Source: Arenicellales bacterium
Lineage (GTDB): Bacteria > Pseudomonadota > Gammaproteobacteria > Arenicellales > JAJDZL01
Assembly: GCA_951813075.1 (NCBI GenBank)
Contig: OX638343.1
Coordinates: 1,771,999-1,835,998 of the forward strand
Direction of reading: 5' to 3'
Length of the DNA: 64,000 nucleotides
Each line of letters starts with the position of its first letter. The first letter of the stretch is position 1. The notes under the pieces were generated by a model that did no database searches, was not told where the DNA came from, and saw only the letters and a program-made list of their open reading frames with translations. A program made the position numbers and the translations under genes. Positions 43,496 through 52,356 of this stretch are shown in pieces.

Positions 43496-44779
43496 TCAGG
43501 GAACACGCTCTGAAATATTGACACTCACTTCAGGGCTGTCTTTGGGGCGAATGGGGCCAACTTCCCCAAAGAAATCTCCACTTGTCGCAACTGGAGCACC
43601 TGACTTGGAAATTCTGGCTACAATCACAACCTCATCGAACGAGGATAGTTTCAGATTTTCCATCATGGCGAGGCTATCGTCCAGATCAACTACCAAAGGT
43701 AGTTCCTTGACTTGGCTTCGAACAACAGCCAGCGGCATCGGCGGCCCCTCACTGGCTCGTGCGAACACATAAAGTGTGTCTTCAGCGTCACTCTCCTGCA
43801 GGATCGACGTCTCGGCGGAAACACTAACACGTACCGAATGACTGCCCAAATCGGAATCCACTACCGGAGTTGACTGTTCAATGGACGCCAGCTCTGCTTC
43901 GGCACTGGCAATCAATCTCCTGATTTCGAGAAGAAATTCTTCGGTAGAAATCACCGACTCCGCTCTTCGCCAATACTGTAGCGAAGCCTGATAGTCGCCG
44001 CGGGCGGCAGCAGCAATGCCAGCCAGCCAAAGCGCGCTGCCGTGATTCGGGTCCAATCGAAGAGCCTTGGTGATCAGCATTTCCGGTTCACCGCTCAGAA
44101 CACCTTCATTAGCCATCGCCATAGCATCGGCCTCTCGTACCAGCAGGTCTGCACTGTCGCCGGACAGTTCCCTAATCTTTCGGTAGGTAGAAGCTGCTTC
44201 ACCGAATCGCTGCTGTGCGATAAACAATTGGGCCAATGTCGCCCAACCTTCAATATCTTCTGGATTGTCTGCCAGATGCGTCAGCACACGCTGTGTCATC
44301 TGTTCAAATGAGATCGATTCACCGTTGATTTGGAGCTCTGATTGCCCACTGTCTGCTGTCTGAACGGGTGCGGGTGTGTTGATCACTCCTGGATCACGGA
44401 TCACAGACGGTTCGCCGAGTGCCAGATAAAGCAATCCGGCGGAAACCGGAATCAGAACAGAGGCGAAAACGGCAGTCCACTGTCGAACTCGGACACTGCG
44501 TCGGTGACCGCTACCCTCCACGCCTTCCTCAACCCCCGCAACATCGTCGAGCAAGTCGCGTTCAATTTCCTTTCGAATTGTTTCGACTTCCTCAATATTG
44601 GATTCGTCGGCAGATTCCCTGCGTTTGAGTTCATCAAGTCGCTGCCTTGCGACTTCGATATTCTTCTGTCGCCGGTCGACTCGCAAGTCATTGGTTGATT
44701 CGCGCAATATGACCGGTACTACAAATGCGATGGCCACGCACACGAGTGCTGCTGCACTCAGAAAAAAAACGATGGTCAT
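43496..44779 (-). CDS. ccmI: Cytochrome c biogenesis protein CcmI
   Basis: The 427-residue protein has two membrane segments: an N-terminal MTIVFFLSAAALVCVAIAFV, and a second near residue 105 (VFASVLIPVSAGLLYLALGE). Periplasmic TPR repeats follow (NPEDIEGWATLAQLFIAQQR, FGEAASTYRKIRELSGDSAD, LDPNHGSALWLAGIAAAARG). The C-terminal domain (about residues 290-427) holds ETSILQESDAEDTLYVFARA. CcmI presents apocytochrome c to the CcmFH lyase complex. It follows ccmH by 11 bases. Confidence 0.88.
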   Translation of the reverse strand: MTIVFFLSAAALVCVAIAFVVPVILRESTNDLRVDRRQKNIEVARQRLDELKRRESADESNIEEVETIRKEIERDLLDDVAGVEEGVEGSGHRRSVRVRQWTAVFASVLIPVSAGLLYLALGEPSVIRDPGVINTPAPVQTADSGQSELQINGESISFEQMTQRVLTHLADNPEDIEGWATLAQLFIAQQRFGEAASTYRKIRELSGDSADLLVREADAMAMANEGVLSGEPEMLITKALRLDPNHGSALWLAGIAAAARGDYQASLQYWRRAESVISTEEFLLEIRRLIASAEAELASIEQSTPVVDSDLGSHSVRVSVSAETSILQESDAEDTLYVFARASEGPPMPLAVVRSQVKELPLVVDLDDSLAMMENLKLSSFDEVVIVARISKSGAPVATSGDFFGEVGPIRPKDSPEVSVNISERVP

Positions 44780-44790
44780 GCTTCAGCCGA

Positions 44791-45243
44791 TCACTCTTCA
44801 AGCATTTGCCGGGCTTGTTGCCGTTCGTCCGGGTTCAACTCCAAGTCAGGCTTACGACGAAGTCGGCGCGAATAAACAAGAAACGTTATGACAGCGATTG
44901 TGAGGATGATGACCGGTCCAAACCACAAAAGCACGGTTGTCATCTTGAGCGGAGGTCGATACAAAACAAATTCACCGTATCGATTCACCATATAGTCGAT
45001 GATGTCCTGGTCAGACTTGCCTTCCAGAACCATTTCATGAGTTCGATCGCGCAAGTCCTGGGCAAGTCCGGCGTTGGAATCGGCGAGATTCTGATTTTGG
45101 CACACCATACAACGCAATTCCTCAATCAAACCCTTGTATCGTTGTTCCTGCTGCGGAGAATCAAATTGGAGCAATGATTCAGCCGCCATGACTGCCGGCA
45201 CTGAAACCAAAAAACCGATTAGTAAAAAGATACGAAGATTCAA
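44791..45243 (-). CDS. ccmH: Cytochrome c maturation protein CcmH
   Basis: The 150-residue protein has a signal (LRIFLLIGFLVSVPAVMA) and the periplasmic helical domain with the redox motif ELRCMVCQNQNLADS (LRCXXC). YMVNRYGEFVLYRPPLKM follows, and one C-terminal membrane segment (VLLWFGPVIILTIAVITFLV). CcmH reduces apocytochrome c thiols for haem attachment. It overlaps ccmG by four bases. Confidence 0.93.
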   Translation of the reverse strand: MNLRIFLLIGFLVSVPAVMAAESLLQFDSPQQEQRYKGLIEELRCMVCQNQNLADSNAGLAQDLRDRTHEMVLEGKSDQDIIDYMVNRYGEFVLYRPPLKMTTVLLWFGPVIILTIAVITFLVYSRRLRRKPDLELNPDERQQARQMLEE

Positions 45244-45788
45244 CTTGTCGTGTCCGCAAAATAAGGAAGAATATTTTCCTGGACGGTCTTGTCGGAAATT
45301 GGACCAATATGCTTGTAGAGAATTATCCCGGAACTGTCAATGACAAATGTTTCAGGTACCCCGTAGACACCCCAGTCTATGGATGCAGCCCCCTCGTAGT
45401 CGACTGCAGTCACTGCATAGGGATTTCCCCAGTCGCGCAACCATCTTCTGGCATCCTTGGTCTCGTCCTTGTAATTCAAACCAACAATCGGTATTCCCCG
45501 TGCTGCCAGATCAACCAGAATAGCATGCTCATCCCGGCAGGCAACGCACCAGCTGGCCCATACATTCAAGATCCAAGGTTGGCCAATCATCCGATTCGGT
45601 TCGAAAGTCTCCTTGTCTGAATAAAGCCGGGGGAGCTCGAACGAAGGTGCATTGTCACCGATCAGCTCAGAAGGTACGTAAGTCGAGTCCAAAAAAAGCC
45701 CGCGTACAAAAAAACCTGCCACCACCAAGAAAATTATCAGTGGGATCAGAAACAGTGCTCGAGTCAGAGACAAGCGCTTGGCCATCAA
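45240..45788 (-). CDS. ccmG: Thiol:disulfide interchange protein CcmG/DsbE
   Basis: The 182-residue protein has an N-terminal anchor (ALFLIPLIIFLVVAGFFVRG) and a thioredoxin-fold domain with PWILNVWASWCVACRDEHAI (WCxxC). GVPETFVIDSSGIILYKHIG follows, with the cis-Pro region. It keeps CcmH reduced in the periplasm. The overlap with ccmF by four bases and with ccmH by four bases shows tight coupling. Confidence 0.94.
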   Translation of the reverse strand: MMAKRLSLTRALFLIPLIIFLVVAGFFVRGLFLDSTYVPSELIGDNAPSFELPRLYSDKETFEPNRMIGQPWILNVWASWCVACRDEHAILVDLAARGIPIVGLNYKDETKDARRWLRDWGNPYAVTAVDYEGAASIDWGVYGVPETFVIDSSGIILYKHIGPISDKTVQENILPYFADTTS

Positions 45789-47764
45789 ACCTCGGATGTG
45801 GCAGCAATTTTGGAAGCCGCTGCGCTGCGTCTGCGAATAACGCTGAAGCGCTGGTCAGTCAATGCCAGAAATGCGCCGAGTGACATCAGAATTGCGCCTC
45901 CCCAAATCCAGCGCACGAACGGTTTCACGTGAATTCTCAGACTCCAGGCCCCGTCATCACCCAGTGGTTCACCCAACGAGACATAGAGGTCTCGAATAAG
46001 TCCTGGTCGGATACCAGCCTCGGTCAAAGGCTCGGACTGAATCGGGTAGAACCGCTTTTCCGGACGAAGCGTAGCGATATGGCGACCGGCCCGACTTGCT
46101 TCGACTGTACCCATTGATGAAATATAGTTATCAATCGGAATCTGTCCGACACCGACAAATTCAAAGGTAAAGCCACCTAATTCATAGGAATCGCCGGGAA
46201 TCATTTTCAGATCCTTTTCCTGTTCGTACAGACTGACCATCGTAACGCCGACCACAAAAACCGCGACACCGAAGTGTGCGATCGACATGCCCCAGATTCC
46301 ACGAGGCTGCTTCAACAATGCCTGAATCTTGTTGGGACGATGTTTGACGCGATCCAGCAGACCGTAAACAGTCGATGCTGCTGTCCATGTTGCGAGCGTC
46401 AATCCGACTGCTGCCAGCCACTGATACGGCCCATCACCCAAAAACGGTAATCCAATGCCCACTAACAGACTGATGATTAAAATTGGCCAAAGCCCCTGCA
46501 TCAGACGGCCAAATCGATCTTTCTTCCATCGGGCCATGGCACCAACGCCGACCAATGCCGCAAGAGGCATCGTCAGAGGAATGAATACTGAATTGAAATA
46601 AGGCGGCCCAACCGAAACCTTTCCCAATCCGAGCGCGTCAAGGAACAGCGGATACAAAGTGCCGAGCAAAATAGTCGCTGCCGCGGTGACAAGAAAAATG
46701 TTGTTCAGAAGTATTCCGGCTTCTCGGGAAACCATCGCATAGCTTCCGCTGGAGCGAATGCTCGGCGCCCGATAGGCATAAATTGCGAGCGACCCGCCGA
46801 TTACCAGACATATCAGAATAAGCAGGAACACGCCCCTGCTAGGATCAGTTGCGAAAGTGTGTACAGATGTCAGGACTCCGGATCTGACAAGAAATGCGCC
46901 AATCAAGCTGAGTGAAAACGTCAGCATCGCGAGCAGTACAGTCCAAGACTTGAACAATCCTCGCTTTTCGGTTGCCGAGAGCGAATGAATCAGAGCCGTA
47001 CCGACCAGCCACGGCATGAACGATGCATTTTCGACTGGATCCCAGAACCACCATCCGCCCCAACCCAGCTCATAGTACGCCCACCAGCTCCCCAGAGCAA
47101 TTCCAAGGGTGAGAAATATCCATGCCATATTGGTCCATGGTTTGGACCATCTCGCCCAGGCGGCATCCAACCGTCCACTGATCAGAGCGGCGACAGCAAA
47201 AGAGAATGCCACCGAGAATCCGACGTAACCCATGTAGAGCATCGGCGGATGAAATACCAGGCCCGGGTCCTGCAATAGTGGATTCAGGTCTCTGCCCTCT
47301 ACGGCAGCAGGGAGGATACGTGAGAATGGATTCGACGTCAGAATCAAAAACAGTAAAAATCCAACGCTGACGATGCCGAGTACCGCGAGCACTCGCGCTA
47401 GAAATGTGTCCGGCACTTCCCGGCTGAACCATGCCACCGCAGCTGTCCAACCACCCAGCATCAACACCCACAGTAGCATTGATCCTTCATGAGCGCCCCA
47501 AACTGCCGATATGCGATACATAAGCGGGAGCGCAGTGTTGGAGTTCTGTACTACATAAGTAACTGAGAAATCATAGCTGATGAATGCGTAGGTCAAACAT
47601 ACAAATGAAACAAGCAGAAACAGCAATTGTGCACTTGCGGCATAGCGTGCACTTGCGAGCAAAGATGGCGTTTTGAGAACCACACCGGCGATCGGAAACG
47701 CGGTTTGCACAACCGCCATGCACAACGCCAGGATCAAACTGAATTGGCCAATTTCGGGGATCAT
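45785..47764 (-). CDS. ccmF: Cytochrome c haem lyase subunit CcmF
   Basis: The 659-residue polytopic membrane protein has about 14 helices, the tryptophan-rich WWD haem-handling motif (WGGWWFWDPVENASFMPW), WGAHEGSMLLWVLMLGGW near the start and IAHFGVAVFVVGVTMVSL. It forms the haem lyase with CcmH and CcmI at the inner membrane. It starts 15 bases after ccmE. Its length is normal. Confidence 0.95.
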   Translation of the reverse strand: MIPEIGQFSLILALCMAVVQTAFPIAGVVLKTPSLLASARYAASAQLLFLLVSFVCLTYAFISYDFSVTYVVQNSNTALPLMYRISAVWGAHEGSMLLWVLMLGGWTAAVAWFSREVPDTFLARVLAVLGIVSVGFLLFLILTSNPFSRILPAAVEGRDLNPLLQDPGLVFHPPMLYMGYVGFSVAFSFAVAALISGRLDAAWARWSKPWTNMAWIFLTLGIALGSWWAYYELGWGGWWFWDPVENASFMPWLVGTALIHSLSATEKRGLFKSWTVLLAMLTFSLSLIGAFLVRSGVLTSVHTFATDPSRGVFLLILICLVIGGSLAIYAYRAPSIRSSGSYAMVSREAGILLNNIFLVTAAATILLGTLYPLFLDALGLGKVSVGPPYFNSVFIPLTMPLAALVGVGAMARWKKDRFGRLMQGLWPILIISLLVGIGLPFLGDGPYQWLAAVGLTLATWTAASTVYGLLDRVKHRPNKIQALLKQPRGIWGMSIAHFGVAVFVVGVTMVSLYEQEKDLKMIPGDSYELGGFTFEFVGVGQIPIDNYISSMGTVEASRAGRHIATLRPEKRFYPIQSEPLTEAGIRPGLIRDLYVSLGEPLGDDGAWSLRIHVKPFVRWIWGGAILMSLGAFLALTDQRFSVIRRRSAAASKIAATSEV

Positions 47765-47779
47765 GATTTTTCGTCCATT

Positions 47780-48220
47780 CTACTCTGTCTGCAATGTCTT
47801 TGCGGCTTCCAGCGCGTCGGCTACTTCTGGTGGCATGTAGTTTTCGTCATGCTTGGCAAGAACTTCCTTAGCAATAAATATACCTTGCGTATCGAGTCTG
47901 CCCTTGGCCACAACTCCCTGCCCGTCGCGAAATAAATCCGGCAGGATTCCAGAAAATCGAACAGGCACGGTTTCCACAGTGTCAGTCACATGAAATGTGA
48001 CCAGCATGTCGTTGCTTGGCCGAACGACACTGCCTTCAACAACAATTCCGCCAATCCGAAATTCCTTGTCGATTGGCGCGCCACCCGCGACAACCTCGCT
48101 CGGACTGATGAAATAAAGCAAATTACTTTGAAAGGCATTGAGTGTCAGTGCCAACGCAATCGAAACGCCGACCACAATCAGTCCTGCCATACCCAAACGT
48201 CTTGCTCTTCGAGGTGTCAC
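47780..48220 (-). CDS. ccmE: Haem chaperone CcmE
   Basis: The 146-residue protein begins MTPRRARRLGMAGLIVVGVS with one membrane anchor. The OB-fold periplasmic domain includes IGGIVVEGSVVRPSNDMLVT, then VVAKGRLDTQGIFIAKEVLA, and ends with the covalent haem motif KHDENYMPPEVADAL (His with Tyr at +4). It carries haem to CcmF. The upstream ccmABCD genes usually found beside it are absent; 542 non-coding bases follow instead. Confidence 0.94.
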   Translation of the reverse strand: MTPRRARRLGMAGLIVVGVSIALALTLNAFQSNLLYFISPSEVVAGGAPIDKEFRIGGIVVEGSVVRPSNDMLVTFHVTDTVETVPVRFSGILPDLFRDGQGVVAKGRLDTQGIFIAKEVLAKHDENYMPPEVADALEAAKTLQTE

Positions 48221-48762
48221 GATCCTACCCGGTATTTTCTTTTATCGGAAATTACCCGCAACTCAATTCTCTAATCAGTATGGGAAATATCCGTCTGCGA
48301 CGATGAGCAGTGAATTGGAGATTGAACAAATCGCGTTGTGCCGATCCAATTTAGTAGACAAAACCAGCCAATTCTCTCCTATTTTGTTCTTGCAATTAGA
48401 GATCTCTTTAGAGATTTCTATTTTCAATCAAATGATCGGGGTTCCACAAGAAATTTCAACAACACCACTGTGTATATTCATCAAGGCATTCAATTGTCTC
48501 CCAAATGTGCTATGGCGTTGCCGCCAAATGCAATATCTGGTTTGTTTGAATTTTAACAAAAAAACCGATTGTTGACGGTTAATATAGGAAGTCCATAACA
48601 ATACTATTACAGAACTGATGGAACTTCTCAACAAAGCAGCGTTCGGGAAGGGCTTTTTGACGCTGTCGATTGGTATTGAAGGACATACTGCCCGAGAAGA
48701 ATATATGTGTGTGTACCTTCAATCTAAACCGAATTCATGGTCGGATTCGCTAAATTATTGAC
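48221..48762. other. Intergenic stretch without recognised gene
   Basis: This 542-base A+T-rich gap sits between ccmE and the SLC13 gene, both on the minus strand. It must contain the ccmE promoter. No strong hairpin, tRNA or coding frame is seen; small plus-strand frames here look like shadows. Confidence 0.5.
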
Positions 48763-50628
48763 CTACACTCCGAATAGCAGATACATCATGACGATCACCA
48801 CGGTTAAAAAAATGATTGTCATGCCGACGCCGGCTCGCATGAAATCGGCTACTCTGTAACCACCTGGTGCCTGAATCAGAGCATTGACCTGATGTGTGGG
48901 AATCAGAAATGAATTTGACGTAGCGAGCGCCACGGTCAACGCAAAGACGGCCGGATTGGCACCGATCTGAACCGCAATATTGATCGCAATCGGTACCAGC
49001 AGGACCGTCGCACCGACGTTTGACATGATTAGTGTGAAGACTGTAGCCAGAATCGCCACCGCCAACAGCATGATTAAAATGGGCATTCCGTCCAGAAAAC
49101 TGACAAATTGCTGGGCTATCCACAGCGCTGTCTGAGTCTGTTCCACGGCAATACCCAGCGGAATCAGACTGGCGAGCAGAAACACGCTCTGCCATCCGAT
49201 AGACCTGTAAGCTTCCTCAATCTTGATGACACCGACGATAATCATCAGAACCGCGCCGGTCAGCAAAGCGGCCGAAAGCCTGAGTTCTGAAAAAATGACC
49301 AAGCCGAGCGTCGCCAGGAAAATCAGGCAGGCATGTGCGAATTTTTCCGGTCTCAGGTCCTCTCTCGGAAAGTCTGTGGCCACGACGAAATCCAGCGATT
49401 CGGCAAATCGCTGCAGATTACGCCACGGAGAATGTACGATCAGGGTATCCCCGGCGCGCATTCTTATGTCAATCAGATCTTCTCGAATCGGCTTTTCATT
49501 GCGGTAGAGCGCCAAGAGTGTGACATGATAGTTTCTGCGAAATCCCAGATCACCCATAGTTTTACCTGTAGCCGGCGATGACGGCGGGATGACAACTTCG
49601 GCAATTCCCGACGCCGTGGGATTGAAGGCTTCCTGAAAGACCCGGATCTCGTTTTTTAGATTCAAGTCAAAGGATTTGGCGTATTCCACTACCTTCTCGT
49701 ATCGCCCCATGATGGCGAGATCGCAATTCGCGACAATTTCTGTGCTTAGTTCAGGCTCTACAACCAGACTCGTACCCGTATGAATTGCGATGATGCGCTC
49801 TTCATATCCCCATTCGTCCTCCAGTTCACCAATAGTTCGACCGATAATTTTGCTGTTACCGTTGACCGAAATTTCGTAAACCTGGCCGGTAATGCCATAG
49901 ATATCCTGGACATACGAGGTAACCGCACCTGTTTCAAGCGACTTCTGGGTTCCAAACGGAAGCACATACTTGCCAAGAAAAAAGAAGTAGCAACCCCCTG
50001 CAATCAGTAGCACAATACCAATAGGAGTCACAGCAAAAAGCGAAAACGTCTCCATCCTTTCAACATGAGATGGAAGCTGAGGATTGGCAAATATTATCAG
50101 GTCGTTGAGCAGGATCAGCGGACTTGAACCGACCATTGTCAATGTACCGCCAAGAATCGCGCAATACCCCATCGGCAACAGAAGACGTGAATTGGAGACT
50201 CCGCTGCGTTTGGAAATTCGATCGACAACGGGCAGGAACAGTGCAGCTGCGCCGATATTTTGCATAAACCCCGAAATTACACCAACGGTGCCGGATACAA
50301 GACTCATGATGCGGCGCTCCGCGCTGCCGGCGACTCGCAAAATTTGCGCCGCCAGTCGATTCAGTGCGCCGGTCTTGTCGAGAGCTGCTCCGATGACCAT
50401 TACCGCAATAATTGAAATCACTGCGTTGCTTGAAAAGCCGTCGAACAGCTGCTCTGCCGGAACCAAACCTTGGAAATTCGGAATAAGGGCAGTCAGTCCC
50501 AATACAACCAGGACTAATATGGCGACAACATCGACGCGGACGACATCGGAGACAAAAAGAAGGATCGTGCACCCCAGAATCGCGAGCACGCCGATCATCT
50601 GCGCATTAAGTGCAACGGACTCTGTCAA
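48763..50628 (-). CDS. SLC13/DASS-type permease with two TrkA-C (RCK_C) domains
   Basis: The 621-residue protein opens with helices (IGVLAILGCTILLFVSDVV, VVAILVLVVLGLTALIPNF) and the motif AVISIIAVMVIGAALDKTGAL. A central soluble part holds two RCK_C-like domains (ITGQVYEISVNGNSKIIGRT, GIAEVVIPPSSPATGKTMGD, about residues 230-390). A second helix bundle ends with ALTVALATSNSFLIPTHQVN. Relatives carry sulfate, citrate or other anions. The start is TTG 50628 by frame, with GGCGGAA upstream. Substrate unknown. Confidence 0.85.
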   Translation of the reverse strand: MTESVALNAQMIGVLAILGCTILLFVSDVVRVDVVAILVLVVLGLTALIPNFQGLVPAEQLFDGFSSNAVISIIAVMVIGAALDKTGALNRLAAQILRVAGSAERRIMSLVSGTVGVISGFMQNIGAAALFLPVVDRISKRSGVSNSRLLLPMGYCAILGGTLTMVGSSPLILLNDLIIFANPQLPSHVERMETFSLFAVTPIGIVLLIAGGCYFFFLGKYVLPFGTQKSLETGAVTSYVQDIYGITGQVYEISVNGNSKIIGRTIGELEDEWGYEERIIAIHTGTSLVVEPELSTEIVANCDLAIMGRYEKVVEYAKSFDLNLKNEIRVFQEAFNPTASGIAEVVIPPSSPATGKTMGDLGFRRNYHVTLLALYRNEKPIREDLIDIRMRAGDTLIVHSPWRNLQRFAESLDFVVATDFPREDLRPEKFAHACLIFLATLGLVIFSELRLSAALLTGAVLMIIVGVIKIEEAYRSIGWQSVFLLASLIPLGIAVEQTQTALWIAQQFVSFLDGMPILIMLLAVAILATVFTLIMSNVGATVLLVPIAINIAVQIGANPAVFALTVALATSNSFLIPTHQVNALIQAPGGYRVADFMRAGVGMTIIFLTVVIVMMYLLFGV

Positions 50629-51315
50629 TTCCGCCAGCTCATTCAGGTAGGATCATATGGTAACTGACGTACTGCTCTGACTCGTACATAATGACGGCGC
50701 GCCGACTTCATACGAGTAATGCCACTTTTATGGATTTGAACTTTCTGTTCGGGTACATCCCCGTTATGCGGTGTCCCAGATATTTAGATAGGTAGGTGCG
50801 AAATTCTTAATGAGTTGATTATATAGGATTCTTTTTATTTTGTCACCGATAAATGAGTTGCGTGGAATTTCCGTTACGAGTTTTGTTGGATACGGATTGG
50901 AGCCCTCTGTAGCGCTGTGAGGTGCCCGCTCGTGGAAAAAGCAATCTAACCGTGAAAACGATCGGATTCCAGATGTAAAAATTGATTGGCGCCTAGATTG
51001 AAGTCTATCCACTATTTCGCAGGGATCGCATGTGGGACCATTCATTCAGCGGCAGTACCTGTTGCTTGAGCTGCCCACCCCCACGAACGAGGAAGTCCAA
51101 ATTTGCTCGACCTACAGCCCGCATGACCGGCGTATTTTCGTAACTTGCAATGACTTTAAAATCCGACTGAAACAAGTCTCCCAGATCCACCGTCACACCT
51201 TATCAGCCGAAACACAACGAAATTGCAACGGACGGTTCGCCAATTTTCATCGCTTGATACCGCATTTTGATAAAATCTAGCATTCCCGACACAACGAATC
51301 GGTGAGGTAAGACTG
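50629..51315. other. Intergenic region upstream of the amidase, with a remnant-like frame
   Basis: This 687-base divergent gap has promoters for the SLC13 gene and the nitrilase-family gene. Two minus-strand frames (50764-51045 and 51005-51196) are open but match no family I recognise, and their codon use is weak; I do not call them genes. A hairpin is at 50680-50717. Confidence 0.4.
50680..50717. promoter_or_regulatory. Nested inverted repeat upstream of the SLC13 gene
   Basis: ACTCGTA (50680-50686) and TACGAGT (50711-50717) flank the perfect palindrome CGGCGCGCCG (50695-50704). It is 52 bases upstream of the SLC13 start, a plausible operator or attenuator. No regulator is recognised for it. 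Confidence 0.45.
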
Positions 51316-52158
51316 ATGAAGTTCAACGTTGCCTGTGTCCAGAATTGTGCGACTGACGATTTGGATGCGACGATCAATGATTCCGTAACATTGACGCGGG
51401 AAGCGCACGATGCTGGTGCCCAACTTATCTGCCTGCCTGAGTTTTTCTCGTTTCTGAACCTTGACGCCACCGGCCTCAACGTTGCACCGTTCAGAGAAGT
51501 CGAACATCCAACTCTGGCAACCTACAGAAGATTATCCAAAGAGCTTCGTGTTTGGATTCTGTTAGGATCGATTGCGATACTGGACGATACGGGAAAAAAG
51601 CGGAATCGCTCGATTCTGCTGGATTCGGATGGCGATGTCGTTACACGCTATGACAAAATTCATATGTTTGACGTCAACCTTCCCAATGGCGAAATCTATC
51701 GCGAGTCTGATGTGTTTGTGCCTGGTGACGCGGCGGTCAATGCTGATTTGCCATGGTGTACGTTGGGTCTTACGGTGTGTTACGATCTTCGATTTCCGCA
51801 CCTTTACAGATCGCTTGCTCACGCTGGCGCTTGCGTAATCTCGGTACCAGCGGCATTTACCAGAACAACCGGACGCGCCCACTGGCACGTCATGTTAAGG
51901 AGCCGGGCAATCGAGACAGGCGCGTATATAGTCGCGCCGTGCCAATATGGCGATCACGGCAGAGCCAAAACCTACGGACATTCTCTAATCATTGATCCAT
52001 GGGGAAAAATTCTTGAGGATGGCGGGGAAGAAAGAGGTTATATAATCTCTGAAATTGACACCGAAGAAGTCGACAAGGCTCGACAAATGATCCCAGCGCT
52101 CGACCATGACCGAGATTACAATAACCCTGTTCAACACCTCCTTCGGGAAGTTTCGTGA
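51316..52158 (+). CDS. Carbon-nitrogen hydrolase, Nit1/Nit2 (deaminated glutathione or omega-amidase) type
   Basis: The 280-residue protein has the nitrilase superfamily triad: Glu in AQLICLPEFFSFL, Lys in VTRYDKIHMFDVNLPNG, and Cys in LGLTVCYDLRFPHLYRSLAH. The overall order fits Nit1/Nit2/YbeM. These hydrolyse omega-amides such as deaminated glutathione or 2-oxoglutaramate in the cytoplasm. ATG 51316 has a GAGG site upstream. It is followed by a small membrane peptide gene after 61 bases. Confidence 0.88.
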   Translation: MKFNVACVQNCATDDLDATINDSVTLTREAHDAGAQLICLPEFFSFLNLDATGLNVAPFREVEHPTLATYRRLSKELRVWILLGSIAILDDTGKKRNRSILLDSDGDVVTRYDKIHMFDVNLPNGEIYRESDVFVPGDAAVNADLPWCTLGLTVCYDLRFPHLYRSLAHAGACVISVPAAFTRTTGRAHWHVMLRSRAIETGAYIVAPCQYGDHGRAKTYGHSLIIDPWGKILEDGGEERGYIISEIDTEEVDKARQMIPALDHDRDYNNPVQHLLREVS

Positions 52159-52219
52159 ATACAGACCGAGCGAATTAGATGCGATTCGATATTATTGACA
52201 CTGGATATGGATTAAGAAC

Positions 52220-52327
52220 ATGAGTGAAACAGTACTGAACACCCTGATAGTTCTACCAATCGTGATTACCTTGGTGATATTATTCGGTTTCCGAGGGAAG
52301 GGCCCCTCGACAATGGATGACGACTGA
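52220..52327 (+). CDS. Small single-span membrane peptide (35 aa)
   Basis: ATG 52220 to TGA 52325 encodes MSETVLNTLIVLPIVITLVI, then LFGFRGKGPSTMDDD. Residues 7-23 form a membrane span, followed by a positive patch and an acidic tail. It lies between convergent genes, 61 bases after the amidase. The clean topology suggests a real peptide, but no family is known to me and the ribosome site is weak. Confidence 0.45.
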   Translation: MSETVLNTLIVLPIVITLVILFGFRGKGPSTMDDD

Positions 52328-52356
52328 CGTCTCGGTGCAGACGGCAACTTTCAGTT

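Noticed and set aside
50764..51196. Two open minus-strand frames between the SLC13 and amidase genes
   Set aside because: No recognised family, no ribosome site, and no consistent codon pattern; they may be relics.
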